Below, piece by piece: positions 26,461-34,016 of a DNA stretch of 34,975 bases. The first letter of the stretch is position 1, and each line of letters starts with the position of its first letter. The translations under genes were made by a program, and so were the position numbers. The notes beneath the pieces were generated by a model. The model had not been told where the DNA came from and did no database searches. It saw only the letters and a program-made list of their open reading frames with translations. The stretch comes from an uncultured Micrococcales bacterium (lineage in GTDB: Bacteria > Actinomycetota > Actinomycetes > Actinomycetales > Microbacteriaceae). The stretch spans positions 1 through 34,975 of the forward strand of contig CAILJO010000030.1 of NCBI GenBank assembly GCA_903834635.1. Direction: 5' to 3'.

Positions 26461-27972
26461 TTAGCCAACCTTGGCGGTTGACTTGGCTAGCGAGATTGCG
26501 CTGCCTGCCGAGTTGCGTGCGGTGACCTGGGCGGTAACAAACTTGCCCTTGTCAGCTGCAACCAGCTTGTAGCTAGCAGCGGTCGCCTTGGCGATTGCTA
26601 CACACTTAGCGCCAGCAGCTGGTGCTGCCTTGCCTGCAGCTACCGCTGAACCACAGCGGTACCACTTGTAGGCGAAGGTTGGGGTGCTGCCGTTGAAGGT
26701 GCCCTTGTTTGCGGTCAGGCTCTTGCCAACCTTGGCGGTTCCGCTGACGGTGGCTGCAGACTTCACCGACGGAGCGACTACCGGAAGGTTGACGTAGTGG
26801 AACTCAACCATGTCGGCAGTGTCGTTGGCGGCACCTGCAATGTCAGGCCAGATCTGAGAGAACACTGCACCGTGTGCCTTGTCAACCGGAGTGGCTGTGG
26901 TTAGGGTTGCCGGAATTGGCTCACCAACGGTGTCGTTGTTCTTCAGGGTGAAGAGCACGTTTCCGAAACCGTCAGTCGTTGCAGTCCACAGCGCCTGGTC
27001 GGCGTCGTTGGCTGCACTGGTGTTGGTTGCGGTGTTGGCTGTTCCGGTGGTTGCGTCAGTCAGGTGAGCGTTTGAACCTGAATAAGCCTTGCCCATGTGC
27101 AGCTTGACCTGAGTGTTTGCTGCTGGGTTGCCGTTGTCGTCGGTCACGTGATAGACGATTGGCGAGGTGGTGCCAATCTTTGCGTAGACCTGGCGAACTC
27201 CGATACCGGTGTGGTACCAAGGGTTGTCGACGCTGAACATGGTCTCTAGGTCGGTGCGGTGAATCGAGTTAGTGTCGGTCAACGCTGGTGAGACCATGCG
27301 GATGGTTGGGTGTGTTACCGGAGCTGCATCTGGTGCAACCGTTGGGTTGTAGTAGTGGAACTCGGTGATCACTGAGTGGTCTGGAATTTCGCCACCGATG
27401 CTCGGCAAGAACTGAGCGTGGGTGTCGTCTAGACCATCTGGAGAGATGATTGGCGCGCCCGTGAAGCTGTCTGGCTGGGTTTCACCATCGGTGTCGAGGT
27501 CTAGAACGGTGAAGGTCACGTTGCCGTATTGGTCGGTGGTGTGAAAGACCTTGGCGCCGTCGGCTGCGCTGGTGGCTGCCTTGGCACGGGTTCCGTCAAC
27601 CGAGACCTGTGCGCGTGAGTCTGAGTACTGCTTGTTCATGCGCAGAGCAACGGTCTCGCCGACAAGCGGGGTCACGCCATCGCTCTGGGTTACGTGGTAG
27701 GTCAAGTTGATGACCGAACCAACTGGAACGAAGGTGCGCTGGTACTTCAGGCCGTCGCCGAACCAACCCTTGGTAACCCAAGTGTCGGCCATTGCCTGGT
27801 TCTTTGCGGCTTCGCTGGTGTTGGCGTCGGTCAACCATGGGGTGACCAAAGTGATGTGAGCGCCCTGATAAGGCAGGGTCACTGCAGATGCTGGTGAAAT
27901 GGCGTTAACGCCAAGCAGAGTTAGACCGGCAACCGCTACGGTTGCGGTTAGCTTCTTAAAGCTGTGCTTCAT
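26461..27972 (-). CDS. Secreted protein with two tandem ~180-aa unknown domains and a C-terminal Ig-like module
   Basis: Start ATG 27972 (MKHSFKKLTATVAVAGLTLLG) with AAAGGA RBS. Internal duplication ITLVTPWLTDANT... / IRMVSPALTDTNS..., each with YHVTxxxGxP and TDxxGNVxFT. Confidence 0.8.
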   Translation of the reverse strand: MKHSFKKLTATVAVAGLTLLGVNAISPASAVTLPYQGAHITLVTPWLTDANTSEAAKNQAMADTWVTKGWFGDGLKYQRTFVPVGSVINLTYHVTQSDGVTPLVGETVALRMNKQYSDSRAQVSVDGTRAKAATSAADGAKVFHTTDQYGNVTFTVLDLDTDGETQPDSFTGAPIISPDGLDDTHAQFLPSIGGEIPDHSVITEFHYYNPTVAPDAAPVTHPTIRMVSPALTDTNSIHRTDLETMFSVDNPWYHTGIGVRQVYAKIGTTSPIVYHVTDDNGNPAANTQVKLHMGKAYSGSNAHLTDATTGTANTATNTSAANDADQALWTATTDGFGNVLFTLKNNDTVGEPIPATLTTATPVDKAHGAVFSQIWPDIAGAANDTADMVEFHYVNLPVVAPSVKSAATVSGTAKVGKSLTANKGTFNGSTPTFAYKWYRCGSAVAAGKAAPAAGAKCVAIAKATAASYKLVAADKGKFVTAQVTARNSAGSAISLAKSTAKVG

Positions 27973-28026
27973 GGCTTCCTTTCGGCGCACACGTTTTTAT
28001 GCGCCATGAAAACCAAAGTAACTTAA

Positions 28027-28053
28027 TGAAAGCGGTTTCTGAAACCGATTTCA
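28027..28053. promoter_or_regulatory. Two tandem LacI-type operators sharing one nucleotide
   Basis: TGAAAGCGGTTTCT (28027-28040) and TGAAACCGATTTCA (28040-28053; reverse complement equals TGAAATCGGTTTCA). Confidence 0.8.
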
Positions 28054-28114
28054 CGAAACCTTTATTGTTTCGTTATCAGGGTGTGACGACGGTGCCCAAA
28101 GGGGGGCTTGTTGC

Positions 28115-28678
28115 TTAGCGCAGACCCAAATCGTCAAGGGTGATTGCCGTGAAGTACTTGAAACCGGCGTCTTCGATCACCTTTTGAGCACCGGTGTCGC
28201 GATCAACGACGGTTGCCACTGCGATCACATTGGCGCCAGCCTTGACCAAGGCTTCGGCAGCGGTCAGCGGAGATCCACCGGTTGTCGACGTATCTTCGAC
28301 GACAACTACGTTTTTGCCCGCAACATCGGGGCCTTCGACCTGGCGACCCATGCCGTGAGCCTTGGCAGCCTTGCGAACCACAAAAGCGTCGATTGCTCGA
28401 CCGCGAGCAGCCGCCTGGTGCATGACCGCGGTAGCAACCGGATCGGCGCCCATGGTTAAGCCACCAATAGACACAAAATCTACGATGCCGTTGGCGTCGA
28501 GCAGGTCGAGCATCACTTGGCCGATCAGTGGCCCGGCTTCGTGATGAAGTGTTGCTCGGCGAAGGTCAACGTAGTAGTCGGCCTCGAGACCGCTCGAAAG
28601 GGTGACGCGACCGTGAACTACGGCGAGCTCTTTGATGAGTTCGACTAGGCGCGGCTTGGCTGCAGAGGTGAAGGTCAT
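28115..28678 (-). CDS. pyrE: Orotate phosphoribosyltransferase
   Basis: VVVVEDTSTTGGSPLTAAEALVKAGA PRPP-binding motif; VHGRVTLSSGLEADYYVDLRRATL. Confidence 0.95.
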   Translation of the reverse strand: MTFTSAAKPRLVELIKELAVVHGRVTLSSGLEADYYVDLRRATLHHEAGPLIGQVMLDLLDANGIVDFVSIGGLTMGADPVATAVMHQAAARGRAIDAFVVRKAAKAHGMGRQVEGPDVAGKNVVVVEDTSTTGGSPLTAAEALVKAGANVIAVATVVDRDTGAQKVIEDAGFKYFTAITLDDLGLR

Positions 28679-28697
28679 GGCTCTAGTTTAAGCGAAA

Positions 28698-28719
28698 GAC
28701 CCCGAGTTGCCTCGGGGTC
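28698..28719 (-). terminator. Hairpin between the 72-aa secreted peptide gene and pyrE
   Basis: GACCCCGAG-TTGC-CTCGGGGTC; minus-strand downstream sequence TTTCGCTT. Confidence 0.65.
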
Positions 28720-28752
28720 GTCGCCATCTGCATTGGGGGTTGCAGAAAAGGT

Positions 28753-28971
28753 TTAGTCTTCAGAACCGCCGTCATCAGACCCTGCAGCGAATTTTGGAAT
28801 CGCCAAAGGTGGAATCGCAATCTGATTGGCCGGTGAGGTCTGCGAGATCGAACTGGCCGCAACGGGCGTGGTGGCCGGCTTTACGAACGGTGGTGAAACC
28901 AGAATGACTCCGGCTAGAACCAAGGACGAAGTCGAAGCGAATACGATCTGCTTGATGGTGTTTCTCTTCAT
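28753..28971 (-). CDS. Small secreted peptide, 72 aa, hydrophobic/Pro-rich with acidic tail
   Basis: Signal-like MKRNTIKQIVFASTSSLVLAGVILV; C-terminus GSDDGGSED; RBS AAAGGA upstream of ATG. Confidence 0.6.
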   Translation of the reverse strand: MKRNTIKQIVFASTSSLVLAGVILVSPPFVKPATTPVAASSISQTSPANQIAIPPLAIPKFAAGSDDGGSED

Positions 28972-29070
28972 TTTGTGTCCTTTCTTGGGCTACAAATTCA
29001 AGGTAACAACTCCAAGATGCCGGGGCGGCAAAACTCAGCTGACTTGCAACAAAGCCCCAGCCGACTCACA

Positions 29071-29118
29071 GGGTCAGTGGGCGGCGGAGCCAGTGGACGG
29101 CCGAGCCAGTGGACGGCG
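29071..29118. repeat. Three 16-bp tandem repeat units in an intergenic region
   Basis: gggtcagtgggcggcg / gagccagtggacggcc / gagccagtggacggcg. Confidence 0.75.
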
Positions 29119-29169
29119 TGGTGTCATCGGGGGCTTAAGCGCCGGCAGGGCCATCGGAGCAAATGCAAA

Positions 29170-29192
29170 AGACCCCGGCTTTCACCGGGGCC
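29170..29192 (-). terminator. Terminator after the 179-aa secreted protein
   Basis: Minus strand CCCCGG-TGAAAG-CCGGGG-TCTTTT. Confidence 0.75.
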
Positions 29193-29239
29193 TTCGCATC
29201 TGTCAACTAGACAGAATCAACTCAAGAGTCGATTGGCAA

Positions 29240-29779
29240 CTACTTGGTTGGCAGTGGGCTAACGCTTGGGTTTGGAGTGCTGGCCGCTGGCTTTGCCACG
29301 GTCAGGGTCTGAGTCGAGTCGATTGCAACAAGTTCAACCTTGTAATCGCCAGGGCGCAGGTCTGGAATGGTCACGGTCTGTGAACCGGTTCCGGTGACTG
29401 CGACAACTTCGACGTGTGCAGGACGAGCCGGTGCACCAGCTGGGGCATCGGCCGGCGCTGGGCGAACGGTGGTGTCGGTGACAACGACCTCATAGGTCTT
29501 GCCATCATCTGGCACGTTCACGGTAACGGTCTGAGAGATTGCGGCGCCTGGGCCGAAACCGTCGTGACCTTTGCCTAGTCCTTTGCCGTGGTCTCCGTCG
29601 CCGTCACCCTTGCCGAAAGTCGGTGCGGTGCTTGCGCTAGGAGTGCTCGAGCTCGAAGATGACGCCTTGTTGGCGTGACCCTTTGATGCAGCGAACGATG
29701 GGCTTGCCAGCACGAGTCCGAGGACCGTTGCCGCTGAGGCGACGACTACTGCGCCGCGCTTGATCTGCTTCTTGTCCAT
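29240..29779 (-). CDS. Secreted hypothetical protein with Ser-rich and Gly/Asp/Lys/His-rich linkers
   Basis: Signal-like MDKKQIKRGAVVVASAATVLGLVLASPSFAA; GKGDGDGDHGKGLGKGHDGFG; RBS AAAGGA. Confidence 0.7.
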   Translation of the reverse strand: MDKKQIKRGAVVVASAATVLGLVLASPSFAASKGHANKASSSSSSTPSASTAPTFGKGDGDGDHGKGLGKGHDGFGPGAAISQTVTVNVPDDGKTYEVVVTDTTVRPAPADAPAGAPARPAHVEVVAVTGTGSQTVTIPDLRPGDYKVELVAIDSTQTLTVAKPAASTPNPSVSPLPTK

Positions 29780-29789
29780 TTGTGGTTCC

Positions 29790-29806
29790 TTTCGTAGGGG
29801 GACAAA
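29790..29806. repeat. 17-bp direct repeat, copy 1
   Basis: TTTCGTAGGGGGACAAA, identical at 29980-29996. Confidence 0.85.
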
Positions 29807-29979
29807 ACGAACCTATTCGGCGAGCGCTATGACAGGTTGTGAAATTCAGGGTGCTCGCACCAACGACACAGCAAAGGCTCAGAAAAGCCGAGGTGTATGT
29901 GAAAAACCTAAGAAGTGGCTAAAAGCAACGTGCCATAGCGCGCCATTTGCGAACCTGATAATCTCGATGAGTTGTCTCT

Positions 29980-29996
29980 TTTCGTAGGGGGACAAA
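29980..29996. repeat. 17-bp direct repeat, copy 2, 21 bp upstream of tRNA-Leu
   Basis: TTTCGTAGGGGGACAAA, identical at 29790-29806. Confidence 0.85.
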
Positions 29997-30017
29997 CGGC
30001 TTCTCTCGAGAAGTTGC

Positions 30018-30100
30018 GCGCGAGTGGCGAAATGGCAGACGCGCTGGCTTCAGGTGCCAGTGCCTTCACGGGCGTGCGGGTTCAAGTCCCGCCTCGCGCA
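30018..30100 (+). tRNA. tRNA-Leu (anticodon CAG), no encoded CCA
   Basis: Acceptor GCGCGAG...CTCGCGC+A; anticodon arm CTGGC-TTCAGGT-GCCAG; T arm GCGGGTTCAAGTCCCGC; long variable arm. Confidence 0.95.
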
Positions 30101-30106
30101 CAGCTG

Positions 30107-30132
30107 ACCCACCTTCTATATAGATGGTGGGT
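30107..30132 (+). terminator. Terminator after tRNA-Leu
   Basis: ACCCACCTTCTATATAGATGGTGGGT, near-perfect 26-nt palindrome, followed by TTCGTGTTTT. Confidence 0.75.
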
Positions 30133-30221
30133 TTCGTGTTTTAACAGCAACCTTTGACCTTCAGCATCGGGCTGGTTTGGGTGGTTGGCGGTTAAACTTA
30201 GAACTCAAGCGATAGGACGGC

Positions 30222-30899
30222 ATGGGCATTCTCGACGGGTTCGAAAAGGGTCTTGAGCGACTGGTTACCGGCGCGTTCAGCAAGACCTTCAAAAGCGAAC
30301 TCCAGCCCATCGAAATAAGCGCGGCCATCAAAAGTGAGATGGATTCGAACGCGAGCTTTGTGGCGCGCGATCGCATCTTGGTGCCAAACAGCTTTACCGC
30401 ATACCTATCCCCCGCTGATTTCACCAGGATGCGCGCGCTCGGCGAGACTCTGATTCTCGAACTGAACGACCAGGTTGCTCGTCACGCGGCTAGGCAGAAG
30501 TTTCAGTTTGGTGGTGCGCTGGGTATTAAGGTCGCCGAGGATGGCTCGCTCAACGTTGGCCAGGTTCGCATCGCCTCGACGACTGCCGACGTGCAGGTCG
30601 AATGGACTCCGGCTCTCGATGTTGCCGGCACTCGCTATGTGCTGACCAAGTCGCAGACCACCGTGGGGCGCGACGCCAGTGCCGACATTCAGGTCAACGA
30701 CAACAGCCTGTCGCGCAAACATTTTGAGATTCTCTGGGATGGCAAGCGCGGCGGTGTTCGTGACCTCGGCTCGACCAACGGCACCAAGCTGAACGGTCGC
30801 GCGGTCAACGAAGCGGGCATCGAAGCCGACGCAGTGATCAGCGCGGGTCAAACGGAGTTTGTTTTTAGGGTGCTAGCAAAGTCGGTGACAAATGAGTGA
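30222..30899 (+). CDS. fhaA: FHA-domain protein, FhaA-like (N-terminal DUF3662-like)
   Basis: MGILDGFEKGLERLVTGAFSKTFKSELQPIEI and FHA motif TVGRDASADIQVNDNSLSRKHFEI...DLGSTNGTKLNG; synteny. Confidence 0.93.
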   Translation: MGILDGFEKGLERLVTGAFSKTFKSELQPIEISAAIKSEMDSNASFVARDRILVPNSFTAYLSPADFTRMRALGETLILELNDQVARHAARQKFQFGGALGIKVAEDGSLNVGQVRIASTTADVQVEWTPALDVAGTRYVLTKSQTTVGRDASADIQVNDNSLSRKHFEILWDGKRGGVRDLGSTNGTKLNGRAVNEAGIEADAVISAGQTEFVFRVLAKSVTNE

Positions 30900-31407
30900 A
30901 CTCGCGCTGTTTTTGGTTCGGTTCGGCTTCATGGCCGTGCTGTGGATCTTCATCTTTAGCATCATCGGTGTGATTCGCGCCGACCTGTTTGGCCAACGCG
31001 TGGTCGGCAAAGCCACCGAGCGCAGCGTGCCACAGGTTTTGAGCACGCCGATCATTCCGGCTGCACCGAGCGGCGCGGTTAGCGTGGTCAGTTCATCGGC
31101 TGGCAGGTCGAGTTCGATCGCAACGCGCTTGGTGATTGTCGAAGGCGAGCACACTGGCAAAGAGTTGCCCCTCAGCGGTCGCGAACTGCACATCGGTCGT
31201 GCGCCAAACAGCGACCTGGTGATCGACGACGAATACGCGTCAACTCAGCACGCCAAGCTCGTGCTGATGAATGAGGACTGGCTGATTCAAGACCTCAACT
31301 CGACCAACGGAACCTACCTGGCCGGCGCCAGAGTTGGCACACCCGCCGTGGTCAAACTAAACACCCCGGTGAAAATCGGCAAAACGGTATTCGAGCTGCG
31401 GGCCTAG
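30892..31407 (+). CDS. fhaB: FHA-domain membrane protein, FhaB-like
   Basis: N-terminal TM; FHA motif HIGRAPNSDLVIDDEYASTQHAKL...DLNSTNGTYLAG; synteny. Confidence 0.93.
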   Translation: MSELALFLVRFGFMAVLWIFIFSIIGVIRADLFGQRVVGKATERSVPQVLSTPIIPAAPSGAVSVVSSSAGRSSSIATRLVIVEGEHTGKELPLSGRELHIGRAPNSDLVIDDEYASTQHAKLVLMNEDWLIQDLNSTNGTYLAGARVGTPAVVKLNTPVKIGKTVFELRA

Positions 31408-31410
31408 CCG

Positions 31411-32667
31411 ATGGCAGTCAAGCTCGTTTCGCACGCGGTCAGCAACATTGGCCGTGTTCGTTCGAGCAACCAAGATGGCGGTTACGCAGGCTATCAGCTT
31501 CACTTTGTTGCCGACGGCATGGGTGGTCACGCGGGTGGCGACATTGCCAGCGCTATGGCATCGCAGCAAATCGCACAGGTCGATGATCTTTATGCCACGC
31601 CCGAAGACGCCGGTGCGGTGCTGCTGGCGAGCATCTTAGAAGCCAACGAAAAGCTTGGCCGGACTGTTTCGGACCACGCCTATTTGGCCGGCATGGGCAC
31701 AACTTTTTCGGGTGTGCTGTTCACCGCCGACAAGGCTGTGATTGGGCACATCGGTGACTCGCGAATCTATCTTGCACGCGAAGGTCAAGTGCGTCAGGTG
31801 ACCACCGACCACACGTTTGTTCAGCGTTTGGTTGAGACCGGCAGAATCACTCCCGCCGAAGCTCTGGTTCACCCGCGACGCAACGTTTTGATGCGTGTTC
31901 TGGGTGACACCCCCGAACCACCAAACGTTGATTCTTGGGTCGAAGATGCCCTGCCGGGCGACCGCTGGTTGATGTGCAGCGATGGTCTTTGCGGTTATGT
32001 CAGCGACGAAGTGATTTTTAGAAACATGTTGGCAAAGTCGCCCGCTGCCGACGTTGCCGAAGATCTGATCGGCGAAACTCTTGAGGCTGGCGCACCCGAC
32101 AACGTGACGATCGTTATTGTCGATGTTCTCAGCGAGGCCGCGGCCACCGACTTTGTGCCAACGCCAACTTATGTTGGTTCAGCCGCCAACGATGTGGTTA
32201 TCGATACTCGCCGCGGCAAGGGTGGCGGTTTGCTGCTCTTGAACACCCGCTTGATTGCATCACGGCTTGCTCGCAACGAAGACCCGACCGACTTTGTGCC
32301 CGAGTCTGATGAATACCTAGAAAAGGTTGCGGCCGAAACCAACAAGCGAATCAAAAACCGCGTGCTGCGTCAGGTGATGACCTGGCTGCTCATCGCCATT
32401 GCGGCAACCCTCGGCCTGTACTTCGGTTATCAATACACCCAGAGCAAGTTCTATGTCGGCGAATTCGAAGGTCGCGTCACTGTCTATCAAGGCATTCGCG
32501 AATCGCTGGGACCACTCAAGTTCTCGCACGTTTATGAAGAAACCTCGATTGAGGTAAGCAGCCTCACCGAATATCAGCGCGGTCTGATTCAACGCACCAT
32601 TTATGCGACCGACATCAACGATGCGCACCGCATTATCGTGACCGTCACGCCGGCGGCCAACAAGTGA
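31411..32667 (+). CDS. pstP: PP2C-family Ser/Thr protein phosphatase
   Basis: VADGMGGHAGGDIAS, GMGTTFSG, IGHIGDSRIYL, MCSDGLCGYV, APDNVTIVIVDV; C-terminal TM. Confidence 0.94.
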   Translation: MAVKLVSHAVSNIGRVRSSNQDGGYAGYQLHFVADGMGGHAGGDIASAMASQQIAQVDDLYATPEDAGAVLLASILEANEKLGRTVSDHAYLAGMGTTFSGVLFTADKAVIGHIGDSRIYLAREGQVRQVTTDHTFVQRLVETGRITPAEALVHPRRNVLMRVLGDTPEPPNVDSWVEDALPGDRWLMCSDGLCGYVSDEVIFRNMLAKSPAADVAEDLIGETLEAGAPDNVTIVIVDVLSEAAATDFVPTPTYVGSAANDVVIDTRRGKGGGLLLLNTRLIASRLARNEDPTDFVPESDEYLEKVAAETNKRIKNRVLRQVMTWLLIAIAATLGLYFGYQYTQSKFYVGEFEGRVTVYQGIRESLGPLKFSHVYEETSIEVSSLTEYQRGLIQRTIYATDINDAHRIIVTVTPAANK

Positions 32668-34016
32668 GCGCCGTGAGCGCACCGCGCATTCGCCAAGTTG
32701 TGCCTCGAAGCCGCAACATCGAGGCTGCTCTGCTGCTTTTTGTTGCAGGCATCAACGCCTATGAGCTCGCCCAGGTGCAACTGAGCACCATTCAGATTCT
32801 GCGTTCAGACTTTTGGCTTTATTGGGCCCCGCTTGCGATTGCCTCGCTGGTGGTGCACATGATTCTTCGCCGCAAGGCATCGGAGGCAGACTCGCTGCTG
32901 TTGCCGATCGGTGTGTTCTTGAACGGTTTGGGTTTGGCCGAGATCTATCGCCTCGACCTGGCCAAGCAGGCCGCCAACGCCACCGACTTGTTCGCCACCA
33001 AACAGGTGATTTGGACAATCGTTGCCCTCGCAGCCGCCGGTGCAACCATTTGGTTTGTGAAGAGCCACCTTTCGCTGCGACGTTATGTCTTCATCGCGAT
33101 GGTGGTGGGCATTGCACTTTTGATTTCGCCGATGCTGCCGATCATCGGTCGCAACATCAACGGCGCCCAGCTTTGGATTGGCATTGGCCCGTTGACTTTT
33201 CAGCCGGGTGAGCTGGCAAAGATTGCGCTGGTCGTGTTCTTTGCTGGCTATTTGGTTTCGCGTCGCGACTCGTTGGCGGTCGTTGGTCGCAAAGTGTTCG
33301 GCGTGCACATTCCGCGAGCGCGTGAGCTCGGGCCGATCTTGGCGATTTGGGTGCTCAGCTTGGTGGTACTGGTTTTGCAACGCGACCTCGGCACGTCGCT
33401 GCTCTACTTCGGACTCTTCTTGGTGATGATCTATGTGGCCACTGGGCGTGCCGTTTATGTCGCCGCCGGTTTGAGCATGTTCATCGCCGGAGCACTGGTT
33501 GCTAGCCGAGTCATGTCTTATGTTTCGGGCCGGTTCGACGCGTGGTTGAACCCCTTTGACCAAGCTCACTACGATGCCGTCGGCGGCTCGTATCAGCTTG
33601 TACAAGGAATCTTCGGTTTGGCGCACGGCGGCATTTTCGGAACCGGGCTAGGAGGCGGTTTGCCTCAGCTGGTTCCGTTGGCCGAAAGTGACTTTATTGT
33701 GAGCTCGCTCGGCGAAGAGCTTGGCATGGTCGGTCTGTTCGCCGTGCTTATTTGCTATGTGTTGATCGTCAGTCGCGGCATGCGCATCTCGTTCACTCAC
33801 CAAGATGACTTCAGCAAGTTGCTTGCCGTTGGATTTTCGTTTGTGATTGCGCTTCAGTGCTTCATCGTTATCGGTGGAGTTACGCGCGTGGTGCCGCTGA
33901 CCGGTTTGACTACACCACTGCTCGCGGCCGGCGGGTCATCGTTGTTGGCCAACTGGATAATCATCGGCCTGCTGCTGCGCATTTCGGACTCGGGCAACAA
34001 ACGAGGTGACGCGTGA
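32664..34016 (+). CDS. rodA: SEDS-family FtsW/RodA cell-shape/division protein
   Basis: Polytopic; GRNINGAQLWIGIGPLTFQPGELAKIALVVFFAGYL; LQRDLGTSLLYFG; SDFIVSSLGEELGMVG. GTGA overlap with phosphatase gene. Confidence 0.94.
   Translation: MSAVSAPRIRQVVPRSRNIEAALLLFVAGINAYELAQVQLSTIQILRSDFWLYWAPLAIASLVVHMILRRKASEADSLLLPIGVFLNGLGLAEIYRLDLAKQAANATDLFATKQVIWTIVALAAAGATIWFVKSHLSLRRYVFIAMVVGIALLISPMLPIIGRNINGAQLWIGIGPLTFQPGELAKIALVVFFAGYLVSRRDSLAVVGRKVFGVHIPRARELGPILAIWVLSLVVLVLQRDLGTSLLYFGLFLVMIYVATGRAVYVAAGLSMFIAGALVASRVMSYVSGRFDAWLNPFDQAHYDAVGGSYQLVQGIFGLAHGGIFGTGLGGGLPQLVPLAESDFIVSSLGEELGMVGLFAVLICYVLIVSRGMRISFTHQDDFSKLLAVGFSFVIALQCFIVIGGVTRVVPLTGLTTPLLAAGGSSLLANWIIIGLLLRISDSGNKRGDA

Noticed and set aside
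29071-29118. CRISPR array
   Set aside because: Units are directly adjacent 16-mers without spacers and no cas genes are visible.
28826-29383. 185-aa plus-strand ORF across the pyrE-side intergenic region
   Set aside because: Overlaps two supported minus-strand secreted genes and a terminator; composition and lack of RBS argue against it.
29760-29987. 75-aa plus-strand ORF upstream of tRNA-Leu
   Set aside because: Overlaps the start of a supported secreted gene, contains one copy of the 17-bp repeat and ends in the other, and has no RBS or recognisable domain.
30018-30100. Integration site of a mobile island at tRNA-Leu
   Set aside because: No integrase, no partial tRNA 3' duplication in the window, and the downstream genes are the conserved fhaA-pbpA core cluster.
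32805-33626. 273-aa minus-strand ORF
   Set aside because: Antisense to rodA, whose protein has strong SEDS-family motifs; shadow ORF of a GC-biased gene.
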